DNA of 64,000 bases from Coptis chinensis (Eukaryota > Streptophyta > Magnoliopsida > Ranunculales > Ranunculaceae): the NCBI GenBank assembly GCA_015680905.1, contig CM027378.1, positions 86,271,501 to 86,335,500 on the forward strand. The letters are read 5' to 3'. This document shows positions 21,977 through 34,200 of the stretch, piece by piece. The translations under genes and the position numbers were made by a program. Position 1 is the first letter of the stretch. Each line of letters starts with the position of its first letter. Below the pieces are notes generated by a model. That model had not been told where the DNA came from, ran no database searches, and saw only the letters and a program-made list of their open reading frames with translations.

Positions 21977-23494
21977 TCAAGAACGGAGAGTGGTGATGGC
22001 ATTCAGGTCACCTACTATTGTCGTTTTCGTACTAGTATTACCGTTTACCTCAAAGGCTGTATTTGTTGTTTTAGGGTTGGGTATCGCTTGTCCTAGAAAC
22101 ACGCCTTTTGGTTGGGCTTTCTCTTGGGCTAACTGTTGTATGCCCTGATTTATGGATTGTAAGATCTGTTGGTTTGATTGAGTCATTAATTGGAAAAGTT
22201 GTTGGGTAACCTGTATAAAGGCATCTATACGATCCAGATGTGATGGTGTAGTAGTCACAGGTGGTGCGACTGGAACTATCTCACGTTGATTATTTATGGG
22301 TGGGTTGTGATAGTTACTATTGTTAACCGGAACGATACCTCTATTGGTATTATAACTATTATAATTACCCTGACCTTGTGCTAAACTTTGTCGTGGTTGC
22401 GTTTGGTTGTTATAATTATTATAATTTCCCTGACTTAGTCCCTGGCCTTGCCTAGGTGGAGCTTGATTATAGTTGTTCGCTTGCCTAACATTTTGGTTAT
22501 TAGACCACGGAGGTGAAACTTGTTGATTGTTTCGCCAACTAAAAGGGATGTTGTCTCCATGGGGCATTAGGAATAGGATAGTTATTAATGGAGTAAACAT
22601 TATCTTGCTCTAATTGTTGTTGTTCATAAAGCAGAGGACAATAGGAGTCGAGGGTGCTTTCGGGACTCAAACGACATTACATGGGTTGGAGTTAACATTC
22701 ATGACGGGGTAGGCTTTTTTGTTGCCGCGAAATAGCCTCAACCTTTTTAGTTTGAGATTCGATTAAACTTTTTAGTTCTAGATCGGGTTTCATCTCAAAC
22801 ATACCGGCGGCCTTAACTGTTGAAGAAGAACTAACAGCGCGGGGGATATCATCACTACCCCCCCAATTGTTATTACGTTTACTTTGATCTTCTAAAAATT
22901 TGTAAGCCTCCGAGGCTCCTTTACTTAGGAAACTACCCCCATTCATTATGTCAAGGACTTCTTTATGGTGATGTTGAAGTCCTTTGAAAAAGGCATGAAC
23001 TAACGTGTCTTTTGCTAGGTTATGGTGTGGACACTCAATAAGCAGATCGGTGGAACGATTCCAAGCCTCAGAAAACGATTCATGAGGATTTTGTCGGAAA
23101 AAATGAATCTTGGAAAGCATCTCATCCGTCTTTAGGGGTGGGTAAAAATGTTCCATAAACAACTGAACAAGTTTAGCCCACGAGTCCACAGAGTTAGGCG
23201 CTTGGGCAGTTAACCAAGACGCCGCCTTATCGGCTAAGGTGAAAGGGAATACCCTCAGTTTAATTTGTTCCATACCAACCGTAGGATGATGGAATGTTGT
23301 AAGGACTTGTTCAATCCTACGCATGTGTTGATAAGGTTTTTCATGGTCTAAACCATGGAAAACGGGTAACAAATTAAATATGTTTGGGGGAATTCGAAAA
23401 TCCCCCACTAAGTCTGCTAGAACGATGCAAGATTTAGGGCTATCGCCAAGGCTTTGTAAAAGTCGGAGAGAGGAGTCTCTCTTTCTTGACCATT
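21977..23494 (-). pseudogene. gag, element X
   Basis: The capsid-like domain is well kept at 23,408-22,692: DFRIPPNIFNLLPVFHGL, then LRVFPFTLADKAASWL, then HFYPPLKTDEMLSKI and SFSEAWNRSTDLLIECPHH. This is the plant Retrotrans_gag pattern. The nucleocapsid tail (22,600-21,977) is rich in Asn, Gln and Tyr and ends near LNAITTLRS. The start region (about 23,494) reads PLSDFYKAL in a frame that is shifted before the capsid. Confidence 0.82.
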
Positions 23495-24162
23495 ATGTCC
23501 GGTGGTTGGTGGAATAGTAGCTAGAGGTGTAATAATTGGTATACTCGATAGATTTGTTTGTTGGCGTTGACGGTTAATTACGTTCGGTGTTTTTCTCCCA
23601 CGGACCTTAATCTCATGCAAGTCTAAGTCTAAAACGACAACAATCCAAACAATCTTGATATATTAGTATGAACCTCTGGCGGGAGATGCGAGGTATGGAA
23701 GAAAGGAATACGATAAGCGTCCTTGCTTCGCTTATGAATAGCGTCTTGTTTCTGGCGTGTTGGTGTAAATAACAAGTTAGAACACCGAAAAACTTAAAAA
23801 GCGAAGTTCGAAACAAACTGTAGAAATCCGGAAAATTTTGCTTAGAGGCGCAGTCGCGCGCGTAGAAGCGTGATGCGCTCAGGTGTTCCAATAACTTAGC
23901 TGGTCGCTTCGGTATGAGGGTGGTCGCTCGTGGTCCAATAACTTAGGGCGAATGGTCGCACTCGTGTTCCGCTACTATAGGCGAGTGCGCTCCTTTATAG
24001 CCGTGGTCCTTCGGTGTAATTTTGTCGCGGAATTTTCAACGCTTTTCGAAACGGATAACCACGGTATGAATCAAACAAGGGTGGGTGGGTTTAATGGGAC
24101 TTAAAATGACTAATTCTACTATGAAAACAATGCTAAAGTGCAACTAAGATGGCGTGGCCATT
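23495..24162 (-). other. 5' leader of element X with weak primer-binding site
   Basis: No gene is supported. GC-rich GGTCGC-type repeats lie at 23,880-24,000. Directly next to LTR C the minus strand reads AA then TGGCCACGCCATC. It keeps the TGGC start and the AA spacer seen at the PBS of elements A and G2, but I could not match it to a tRNA. Confidence 0.55.
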
Positions 24163-25639
24163 TGATAAAAGGCAAAATTGAATAGTCTACCTACTCTAAA
24201 TGAGCGATGAACTCAAAGCGTAAGTAAACTAAAACTATCTACGTGTCTATTTTTATCAAAGTTTTTACTCTCAATTCTATCGAAATAGAGTGGAGTAACA
24301 AATTCGTTCCACTCCTAGTTCTCTAGCATGGAATGTTTTCTAATCTAATTAGTGGGGTCTTAAGTCTAATGAGAGCTTTTCTGAAGGGTGTTATACTACG
24401 ATACCTATATGAAATATATTATGTTGAATTTAACTACGAATGCTATGGAAATATGATTGTTTTTGAATCTAGATAAAGGATTAGAGGGGAATTGAATCCA
24501 CCTCGAATCCAACTTAATAACCTAGTATAGATTCTTGTATCTCGATTCTTATGTTCTTACGGCAAGAATTCGAGTTCTAATCCCTAGTGTTCATGGCATT
24601 TCTACCGAATACTAACTAGCATGTGAGGTCGTCCACCCATTCTCATGGCGAATCACGACCTTCTAGATTGGAATAGATTCTACAATGCTTCTACACTATA
24701 CCACTAAGTTTTCATCAAAGCTTCATCAACCCCTCTAATGGAGGTTTTAGCCTTGAGTCATCAAACCATCATTTTCCATTGAATTATAACTACACATCAT
24801 AATAAAATTCTAACTTAACTAAATTACTAACAATATTTCAATCTACTTAAACTACGAAATGATAATCAACAAGAATTAAAACTAGATCTATAAATTGAGA
24901 TGACAAAAAATCGAAATTGACAAAATAACTATTTTATTTATCTAATCAATCAAGAACAATGATTCAAAGACTTAATCTAAAACAAGAATTGAAAATGGAA
25001 CTAAAACTTAATTAAAATACTGGAAACTAGATCTATAATTATCTATATTGTTTCAGGTCTAACTAGCTACCATTAACAAAGAGCTAAGCTTTGGTTTTTA
25101 TACTTTCAGATCCAAAAATCGTGCATGGGCTTGGAGCCATGTTTTGGGCCAGAGAATCAGGCCCAAAACCCAATATTTTCAGTCCAAAAGGGCCTCTTCA
25201 GCTGCAGTTGGCTTCAACAGACTTTTCGTCCACTTCTGCTCCTCTTATTGGGTCAAGGCTTAGACCATTGGAAAGCTCTTTCCGAGCCGGCCGTTTTGAC
25301 ATAAGGTAGGCCCCATTCCGAGGTCTGAGTCCAAAGATACGGCCGCCGAAAGTTCTTCGACTTGTGTCTTTGTTTACGCCCGCGTCGACTTTTCAGCTTT
25401 TGACCGGGATTTAGAAAGGCTTTGTCTTCTTGAATCTTGGCCTTTAATCACGGAACTCCTTAGTAACCGACCTTTGCTCCTTTATCTCGCTAAAGTGGCA
25501 CATTTCTGCACATAATGGACTTTGAAACCTGAAATGCATAAATACACGTAATCAGTGTTAACTCTTAATTATTACTCTCATAATTGGCCTAAAAGTATGA
25601 CTGTTACAGGGTTAAAACTACAGTTTTGGGCTCTTATCA
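24163..25639 (-). repeat. LTR C, 5' LTR of element X
   Basis: This 1,477-bp LTR is TGATAAAAGG to CTCTTATCA. It is near-identical to LTR A by eye, with scattered substitutions and small indels. A TATA-like GTATAAAAACC in transcript sense lies near 25,095-25,107. Confidence 0.92.
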
Positions 25640-25644
25640 CATAC
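25640..25644. repeat. Target-site duplication of element X, right copy
   Basis: CATAC follows the terminal CA of LTR C and matches 8,821-8,825 exactly. Confidence 0.9.
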
Positions 25645-26267
25645 ACATACAAAAATATTCTAAGCAGGTGGTTTGAAACTACACATACATCCAAATATAT
25701 TCGAATCATATTGATCGTGTTAACGTGAATATGTAATGACGAATCACATTTATATGCAAAGAGTTCTTATGCCAACACACAAACATGCAAGGTAAAATAG
25801 GTTATAGTAACAACCAAATAATATCCTCGACAAAGTTTGAGGAGTTTAAGAATTTGAAACCTGGCGTCCCGCGATTCCTCGTACACGATCGAAATAACTC
25901 CCGAGCTCATGAACTTACTGGAAAAACTGGACAAGAGAGTCCAAAAGAGTACTGAAAAGGAAAATGGCCTGTACCTGAAAACCGGAGTGTTGATACTCCA
26001 GGTTAGTCTCACGCGCTACTAATTTAGTCTCGTCCGAGAGACTTTGTTTGTCCAAGATACTTCAAGTTCCTACGAATACTTAAACGTGCTAATGAAAATA
26101 AACAAGACTTGGTTCCACGGATATTTGTTAGTAGAAAAAGTTAGGGCAAACAGTTACGTAACACGTTAGTATCGTAAAAGAAATGGAAATTAAAAAAATG
26201 AAGAGGTAGGGGAGGGGGTTTTACGTGATGTGTTCCAGTTATTACGTTAAGTCCAGAGTCCTTCGGC

Positions 26268-26281
26268 GTGCAACGACGCCA
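26268..26281 (-). promoter_or_regulatory. Primer-binding site of element A (tRNA-Asp-like)
   Basis: On the minus strand TGGCGTCGTTGC follows the LTR after AA. It matches the complement of the plant tRNA-Asp 3' end (TGGCGCCGTTGCC) with one C-to-T change over 12 bases. Confidence 0.75.
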
Positions 26282-26283
26282 TT

Positions 26284-27980
26284 TGATAAAAACGCTTTTA
26301 ATTGTATTATTGGTTTTCTTGATTAATTACTTAAGTCCGAGGTCCACAGTCCAAAGTCCGAAGTCCGAAGACCAAAGTCCAAAGTCCGTATTAGTCGTAC
26401 GTTTTTAGTCAAGTTACCTTACTCACGTGGGTTTGGTAGGATAGGTCGAGTAAGGGATCGTCCAAACCTTAGGGCTCAGAAAGGTTCACAACTGGAATTA
26501 CAACTTTTTGTGAGTATGATTTTATGTTTTTTAGTTGGTTTTAATTAAATTAACGGTAATGGAAATAATGTAAATTACTACGGTGATTTATATGTAGGTA
26601 AACGAGATAGAGAAACAGGGAGAGGGTTAATCATACTCATACAAGAATTATTTTTTCAACAGTTTATATTACCACATCACTACATCTCTAATTCGTCTCG
26701 TGTTTGGAGACGACATCGAGTATTGATCCCTAGCGCATGCCCACATCTCTGAGTCGCATCGCACTAGCATAAGGAGTTGAACTAATATTTCATCTTTGGA
26801 ATATCATTTCAGCTCCTGGCTCGATTCCACATTAGCTGGACAAATTGGAGAGTTGTCTGACACCATAGAATCGTACGAGACATTTTTGGGTCGCTACGAG
26901 ACTGATACGAGCATCGGCACTCCAAATTTTGCGATCTCCGATCATTTTGGGGACGGATGTCTAATCTATGCCTAATTCCTAAGTAGTGATTCTAAAATAT
27001 TAAAGAGTCAATCGGATTCTCACACGACAAAGATACCCCTCCCCCCGGGGATTAGCTCATGGTCATTGAGGGAATAATAAAACTTGATGTATACATTAAG
27101 TAAATAAATGCAGGACAGGAATTACACTAGAAAAGAAATGACTGTTATTAAGGGTAAAATGACTTACAGTATTTAAGCTACTGGAATGAAAATGACGGAA
27201 TGTAAGTGCTGAAATAAAACTAACTATCTGCTAAACGGAAGCTAAAGCATGAAGATGCTGAAGGAAAAATATCAAAGGCGACCCCCTCATATATATAGGC
27301 TGATGTCTCGTGAAGGATTTAATTGGCTTTTGTTTGTTAGCTAATTGAAACGTTTAAAACTTTGAGAATCAAAGTTTTGTTTTTATCTATTTTAAATTTT
27401 GTCTTTTACCTTATTAAGGTTTCGTCCTTTAGCCAATTTCAATTCAAACCACCTGGTTTGAATAGGTACGTGTCTTCTATATTGCGAGGTGGCACCAAAT
27501 TAAAACCATCACTTGCCACCTGCCTATGCTGACTCGTCATGCCTTTTGGGCCCACAGAGTTGGTCCACTTAGTATGTCTAGTGGCGGCGCCGATTTTGGC
27601 GTTTTTACAACTTTCTATCTTTGCGTAGAGTTTGTCGCCCTGGTCGCTCTGGCAGTTCACTAGCCAACGTCGGCACCCCGATTTATCATATATGAGCTTC
27701 GGAAGTTTGCTGCTTCTTTATATGTGGACCCGTTCTGCACTGGTTTTGTTCTTTTGGAAACTTCGGCTCTAGTCAGGCTCTGTTGGGCTTCATTGGGGTT
27801 GAGTGGGAAACTTCAAATATTCGGTATTCCGTGCCGATGCATGTTTTATCATTATATTCATTTTAAATGCGGAAACCTGCAAAAGTACGAAAATATAATT
27901 ATTACATGATTATTAAACACATAATCGACCAAAATGCTATGTCTCTCGGGATTTAATATTACAGTTTTGGGTGCTTATCA
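26284..27980 (-). repeat. LTR D, 5' LTR of element A
   Basis: The LTR is 1,697 bp, from TGATAAAAACG to GGTGCTTATCA. Its last 100 bp resemble the ends of LTRs A-C, so the families are related. A minus-strand TATATATA at about 27,287-27,297 is a plausible promoter TATA box. A cluster of AGTCC-A heptamers lies at 26,330-26,390. Confidence 0.85.
26330..26390. repeat. AGTCCRA heptamer cluster in LTR D
   Basis: About eight imperfect heptamers (AGTCCGA, AGTCCAA) lie in tandem near the 3' end of the LTR in transcript sense. They may be slippage products or binding sites in U5. Confidence 0.7.
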
Positions 27981-28230
27981 TTATTCAAGTAGCTTCAATA
28001 TATATAAACATCGCATTATTAGGTAATCTCACAAAACTTCAATCAAATTTCTATTATTAAACAACAAAATGAAGTTAAAGGGTTTTATCAAATGCGAGTT
28101 ATTTTTTTTTTAATGGAGAGTGAGGTTTTCACGTTATAAGAGTGATCAATATAATATTAATATATAATAGTTCTGCATATTTGCAAATATTTTTCAGAAT
28201 AATTAATATAACAACACCCATTCATATATA
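27981..28230. repeat. Flanking direct repeat, left copy
   Basis: About 250 bp beginning AAGTAGCTTCAATAT, with ACAAAACTTCAATCAAA and TCTATTATTAAA. It is similar, at perhaps 75-80%, to 29,950-30,210. The two copies bracket the minisatellite. Confidence 0.75.
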
Positions 28231-28249
28231 ATCTTTGAAGATTCCACAT

Positions 28250-29845
28250 AGTGAGTCATGCATAATTTAAAGAATAATTAACTGGAAATCGGGAACTCGA
28301 AAATCTTCGATGATCCCACATAGTAAATTAAGCATAATTTATTTTTTATGTCATGTTTGCAAGGACACTACAAATAAATCAGTAAAAGTTGGTATTACAC
28401 ACCACATTGTATAGTTATAAGAAAATCGGCAACTGGATTAAAATACATAACTGAGTTCAAAGAGTAATTAATGGGAAATTGGAAACTTTATGCAAATTGC
28501 ATTAAACTAACGACAGAGAATAACTAACGGGAAATTAGAAATTCGATTCAAATATTTAACGGAAAATCGGAAACGGTATGCAAATACATCAAACAAATCT
28601 CAAATAATAATTAATGGGAAACCGGAAACTAGATGCAAATGCATTGAATTTAACTCAAAAAATAATTAACAGAAAATCAAAAACCGAATGCAATTGCATT
28701 GAACTAACATCATAGATTAATTGGTGGGAAATCGGAAACTAAATACAAATGCATTGAAATAACCTCAAAGAATAGTTAATGGGAAATCATAAACCGGATA
28801 TAATTTGTATCGAACTAACCTCAAAGCATAAATAATCAGAAACTAGATACACATGTATTGAACTAATCTTAAAGAGTTATTAACGGGAAATCGAAAATTG
28901 GATCCAAATGCAATGAACTAATCTCAAAGACTAATTAACGAAACATTGAAAAATGGATGAAACTGCACTGAACTAACCTAAATGAATAATTAGCGAGATA
29001 TTATAAATTTGATGTAACTGTATTGAACTAACCTCAAAAAAATAATTAACAGAAAATCGGAAACTTGATGCAAATGCATTGAACTAACCTCAAAGAACAA
29101 TTAACATAAAATCGAAAATTGGATGCAATTGCATTGAACTAACCTCAAAGAATAATTAACGGAAAACCAAAAACTGGATGTAATTACATTAAACTAAAAT
29201 CAGAGATTAACTAACGGAAAATCAGAAATTGGATGCTAATACATTGAAATAACCTCGAAAAATAGTTAATTAGAAATCGGAAGTCGGATGTAACTGCACC
29301 GCACTGACCTCAAAGCATAAATGTCCACTTTTTTAGCCTTCTCACATGAGTAATTACGAGTAATTAAGAACCCAAAACGAAAGTGAGTTTATAAAAACAG
29401 ACTCTTACATGTATGCAAACTATATAGAAATTGTAAACTATTGAACTAACCTAGAAAAACAATTAACGGGAAATCAAAAACTAGATGTAGATGTATTGAA
29501 CTAACCTCAAAGAGTAATTAACGGGAGATTGAAACCTGGATGCAAATGCAATGAACTAATCTCAAAAGCTAATTAACGAAACATCGAAAACTGGATACAA
29601 CTGTACTGAATTAACCTTAATGAATAACTAACGGGAAACCATAAAGTAGATGCAATTGCACTGAACTAATCTCAAATAGTAATTAACAGAAAATCGGAAA
29701 CTTGATGCAACTACATTAAACTAACCTCAAAGAATAATTAATGAGAAATTGGAAACTGGATGCAATGTACTATATTAAACTAACCTTAAAGAATAATTAA
29801 TGAAAAATCAGAAACTTGATGCAAATGCATTGCACTAATAACCCT
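28250..29845. repeat. Minisatellite of ~56-bp units
   Basis: More than twenty imperfect tandem units share TTGAACTAACCTCAAAGAAT, AATTAACGGGAAATCGGAAAC and GGATGCAAATGCA (three consecutive parts of one unit). Units differ by point changes and small indels. One interruption lies at about 29,325-29,445. There is no coding potential. Confidence 0.92.
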
Positions 29846-29949
29846 AAAACTTATTTGTATTATATGTAGGGGAATAAATATCTCAACAAATATAGTTTTA
29901 CATTTTAAATAGTGTTTATTATAATTATTTTATTGTGATTGGGAATGTC

Positions 29950-30210
29950 TTGCTATTTAAGTAGCTTCAATATTATCTTCGCCACATGCATTGGGCATTC
30001 TCACAAAACTTCAATCAAACTTCTATTATTAAATCTAACAATAAAAAGAAGTCGATCGATGAGTTTTATCAAGGTTTGGTGCTTCCTTTTTATAGAGAGT
30101 GGTGCAAGAAATTTAAATGAGTAATTAATATAATTTTCATATCTCATAGCTATGAATAGTTGCCAATATTTTTTAGAATAATTTAATATAATGGCACCCG
30201 TTCGTAGGAC
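29950..30210. repeat. Flanking direct repeat, right copy
   Basis: This is the counterpart of 27,981-28,230, in the same orientation. It diverges at 30,190-30,210. Confidence 0.75.
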
Positions 30211-30328
30211 AGGTTCATGTAATAAATCTTTCCAAGTAAGAGTAGTGTATTCTTTGAGGATATGGAAACAATCAATCTGTTTGAGTGATTTGTACACATC
30301 AATACGTAAGCCGAACGGTAATGATTTA

Positions 30329-30980
30329 CCGCTAAATCACCATAAATCTAATAAAACTATTATACAAACTAGATCGAGTTTAAGATAATTCCATTTGAAA
30401 ATTACAGATTAATATTCTAAACCACAAAGTGAAGAGGCTATCTCAATTTGATCCCTCAGTCTCCAAGTACTTATGCACCATAATCGCTGCTCATTAACGT
30501 ATTTCGGTTTATTTTTAATAAAAATATATTCTGATTCGAAAATTTGCCTCTAAATCACCATAAATCTAAGAAAACTATTATACAAGCTAGATCAAATTTA
30601 AGATAATTATATTTGAAAATTACGGATTAATATCCTAAACCACAAAGTGAAGATGCTATCTCAATTTGATCCCTTAGTTTCCAAGTATTTATGCACCATA
30701 ATCGCTGCTCATTAACATACTTCGGTTTATTTTCAATAAAAATATATTATGATTCGAAAATTTGCCACAAAATCACTATAAATCTAAGAAAATTATTATA
30801 CAAGCTAGATCAAGTTTAAGATAATTATATTTCAAAATTACGGATTAATATCCTAAACCACAAAGTGAAGAGGCTATCTTAATTTGATCCCTTAGTTTTT
30901 AAGTACTTATGTACCATAATCGCTGCTCTTTAACGTATTTTGGTTTATTTTCAATAAAAATATATTTTGATTCGAAAATT
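30329..30980. repeat. Three tandem 217-bp repeats
   Basis: Units start near 30,329, 30,546 and 30,763. Each has TAAATCACCATAAATCTAA, then CACAAAGTGAAGAGGCTATCT, then GCACCATAATCGCTGCTC and ATTCGAAAATTTG, with minor differences. The third unit runs into the hairpin terminus at 31,031-31,061. Confidence 0.9.
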
Positions 30981-31061
30981 TATGTGAGACATTTTGTAAA
31001 GCTTTTTCACCACACAAAATATTTAATAGATCCCGGGTGTATGCCCGGGTCCAAAATCTAG

Positions 31062-31184
31062 TTTGTTACTATTTATAAACTACAAAAGTTAAACTGGATT
31101 TGGAGTGAGACTTATACCACAAGTCCCTCAAAGCCCACTTATCAATATAGATTTGCTCTGTAAACTCTTGCTTTGTACGAACTA
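31062..31184. other. Short unique spacer
   Basis: No gene, repeat or signal was recognised. It is probably the continuation of the PPR-gene 3' flank interrupted by the LINE. Confidence 0.5.
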
Positions 31185-31199
31185 CAAATCAAGCCTTAC
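31185..31199. repeat. LINE target-site duplication, left copy
   Basis: CAAATCAAGCCTTAC is identical to 38,924-38,938. It directly precedes the T-run that is the LINE poly(A) tail on the minus strand. Confidence 0.92.
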
Positions 31200-31229
31200 T
31201 TTTTTTTTCCTATAATAACCTTGCATATA

Positions 31230-34200
31230 TTAGATTTTAACTAAAGATTTAACTGAGTTATATACCCATACAGGAGGAGGCCCAATGCCTGCATATTTCT
31301 GGGCCCATTTACACAATTCATGAGGTTTTACATTATCCATCCTTTTGATCCATCCAAAATGTACATTAGTATCCAAAAACACAAAATTTAGAGACAAAAT
31401 GCTTCTATTAATTGAGTCCTTGCAGTGCCATCCCGCATCCACTCCTTTCCTTTTTAGCATCTGCATCAGATATTTGTTGTCTCCCAAAATGACCACTCGA
31501 TCAGCCTGCATTCCTTTCATCATTTCAGCTGCTATCTCAGCACCCACACATTCTTACTCCAGAGCACTGGCAACCTTGAATTTCCTATAGACAGCTCCCA
31601 ACAGATTCCCATCCCTGTCCTGACACAGAGCTGCAGCAGCTCCCTTACCAGTAATCATGTCATAAGCACCATCAAAGTAAGTATTATACCAGTCATGATA
31701 AAAACTTTCCCTATCCTATTATCAGAAGAGTGATAAACTAGGTCTCTATCAGGGATACTTTTAGAGATGTTTTTATCCTGAGACATAGCTTTGAGGACCT
31801 CTACAGTCCTCCTTCCCACTTTCTCATAAATCACATAATTATGCGGCTCCACTTTTTTCAAAAAAGATACCATTTCTGCTCTCCCATATTTCCCTCAACA
31901 TCATAATACTATATATGCCTACAAAATTGAGATCCTGATCCTCTTTCTCAGTACTCCACTGAACAAACTGTTCAATCCATGATTTCAGAGTCTTGTTCTG
32001 CTGTATATCCACCCTCAGCCTTATTTGGGAGCCAAACCATAGTTGTCTAGCCCATGTACACTAGATAATCTGTTTCTATAGCCTTCCAGCACATCTTACA
32101 TGAGTGATCCCCCTTAATTTTATGTTTCCAAGCTATTTCTCTAGTAGGTAGTCCTCCCACATAGGCTTTCCAAAGGAATTGCTGAGTTCCCGCATCTAAT
32201 CCAAGCTTCCATAATTTTCTGATAATCTTGGCATTAGTGTTAGAACATTCTCCCATCTCATACTCTTTAGTCAGATGTTTATAAACTGACTTGACAGAGT
32301 ATCTCCCTTTAGGATCCCCAAACCAAATTATTTTATCCTTCATCTCCAGATTGAATTTTTCTGAAGCAATTCTCTGACAAGTAGACCCAGGAAACAATTC
32401 TCCTATCCTGTCATGATTCCATTCTGAGTGGTATGTATCAATGACTTGACCCACCCTCAGAATGTCAGGGTTGTAACCTGGGAACACCTGATCTCCCAAG
32501 TATAAGGGTGAGTTATTAGGAAGAGTCCATGGCTCAGAGAGAATAGGTATATCAACTCCATCACCAACCTTCCAAACTACCCCCCTTTATATCTTGCATA
32601 GCTTGACTTACCCCCCCCCCCCCCCTCCAGAAGTAAGATTTATGCTCCTTTTTTGTCTTTGTTTTTTCTCTTCCCCAATGCCAAGTATATATACTTTTGA
32701 AATACCTAGCCCATAGGGACTCAGATTCTGTCAACAATCTCCAACAATGCTTACCCAGCATAGCTGTATTCATCTTCTTGGCCTTCCTAAACCCCAACCC
32801 TTCTTGACCCTTGTATCTACACAACTTATCCCAACTCAGAGTACGCAAATCATTTGAGTCCTTAGACCCATTCCACCAAAAATCCCTATTTATACTATCC
32901 AGACTATCAGTAATCTTCACTAGTAACTTGAAAGCCCCCATAGCATATATGGGCACTGCTTGCCCTACACTCTTGATAATGGTAGTCTTGCCCTACACTC
33001 TTGATAAAGGTAGTCCTTGGTGCCTGAGACAAAGCCTTTGCCTTCCATCCTGAGACCTTTTTTTGCAGTGAATCCACCAAGTAGGAGAATGCCTCAGTCT
33101 TCTTTTCTCCCTATAATCATAGGTACCCCCAGATATTTATCCTTCACATTCAGCCTTTTGACTTTCCAGAATCTCAGTAGCAATCTTTGATGTCTCACAT
33201 GCACATTCTTACTGAAAAAAACACTAGACTTTTCTAGACTAACTTTTTGCCCAAAAGCATCACTATATTTCCCCAAAATAGACTTTAAACAGGCAGCCTC
33301 CCCCAAGGTAGCTTTGCTATACATAATGAGATCATCAGCATAGAGGAGATGGGAAATAGGAGGGGAAGTTTGACTAACTTTAAACCCATATAGATACCCC
33401 TTACTTTCTGTTTCCAGAATCATTCTAGATAGGGCTTTAGACACTAGGATGAACAAATAAGGTGATAAAGAGTCCCCCTGTCGCCGCCCTCTCTTAAGAA
33501 TAATAGTGCTAAAAGGAAACCTATTTAGAAGCACTTTAAAAGAGACTGTTTCCAAACACTTTCTTATCAAGAAAATTCATTTTCTACAGAAGCCAAGCTT
33601 TTCCATAATCTGATAAATGAATTCTCATTCCACTCTGTCATAGGCTTTCATCATGTCCATTTTAAGTGCTATCCACCATTGTTTTTTCTTTTTCACCTGA
33701 TTAAAATGGTGAAATATTTCACTATTTAGCCCTATATTATCCCCAATAAACCTCCCTTTCACAAAGGCCCCTTGGAAAGGAGAAATGAATTTGTGAAGAT
33801 AAGCCTTTAGTCTGTTAGCCAACAGCTTGGAGATGATTTTGTAAGTAAAATTACACAAACTAATGGGTCTGAATTTAGCTATGTTGTCTGGATTAGGAAT
33901 TTTTGGGATAAGGGCTATAAAAGTTTCATTAAGGGAAGGATTGAGTTGTCCGAAGGTGAAGAACTCTTTGACAGTGGCAATAATTGTCTCTCCCACTATG
34001 TCCCAACATTGCTGATAGAAAATACCTTGGAACCCATCTGACCCAGGTGACTTTAGAGCTCCCATCTTTTTCACTACCCTCCATATCTCAGCATCCGAAG
34101 GAACCTCAGTTAGGACGCTATTTTCCCTATCAGAAATCACTGGGTGGAAAAGATTGAGAATATCAGGATCAGGATCAAGCTGAGGGTCCTGGGTACTAAA

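Larger units (their letters stand above)
8826..25639 (-). mobile_element. Composite Athila-like element X, nested in element A
   Basis: X is 16.8 kb long and flanked by the CATAC duplication. Its outer LTRs begin TGATAAAAG and end CTCTTATCA on the plus strand and look about 96-98% identical by eye. Read 5' to 3' on the minus strand it contains LTR C, leader, gag, pol, env-like ORF 2, 3' UTR 2, an internal divergent LTR B, env-like ORF 1, 3' UTR 1 and LTR A. The extra LTR and duplicated 3' module make it a composite. All ORFs are broken. Confidence 0.9.
25640..27980 (-). mobile_element. Element A, right (5') part: leader, PBS and 5' LTR
   Basis: This is the other half of the element interrupted by X. 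It supplies what the left half lacks: about 640 bp of leader (25,645-26,283, no supported gene), the PBS and a complete 5' LTR. The leader is not homologous to LTR or internal parts of X, which supports its assignment to A. Confidence 0.8.
27981..31061. mobile_element. Helitron-like repeat block (candidate)
   Basis: This AT-rich block of nested repeats holds no ORF. It ends at 31,058-31,061 with CTAG followed by T. A GC hairpin (CCCGGG, 6-base loop, CCCGGG at 31,032-31,049) lies 8 bp upstream. That matches a Helitron 3' end. The 5' TC end was not found. It may lie on the far side of element A, which appears to have inserted into this block. Confidence 0.45.

Noticed and set aside
28250-29845. 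A CRISPR-like array, because of regular repeats.
   Set aside because: Units are adjacent imperfect tandem copies without unique spacers, in clear plant nuclear context.
32613-32626. C homopolymer as a programmed slippage site in LINE ORF2.
   Set aside because: The surrounding ORF has several other breaks, and similar C runs occur elsewhere (45,410-45,421). Slippage noise or a sequencing artefact is simpler.
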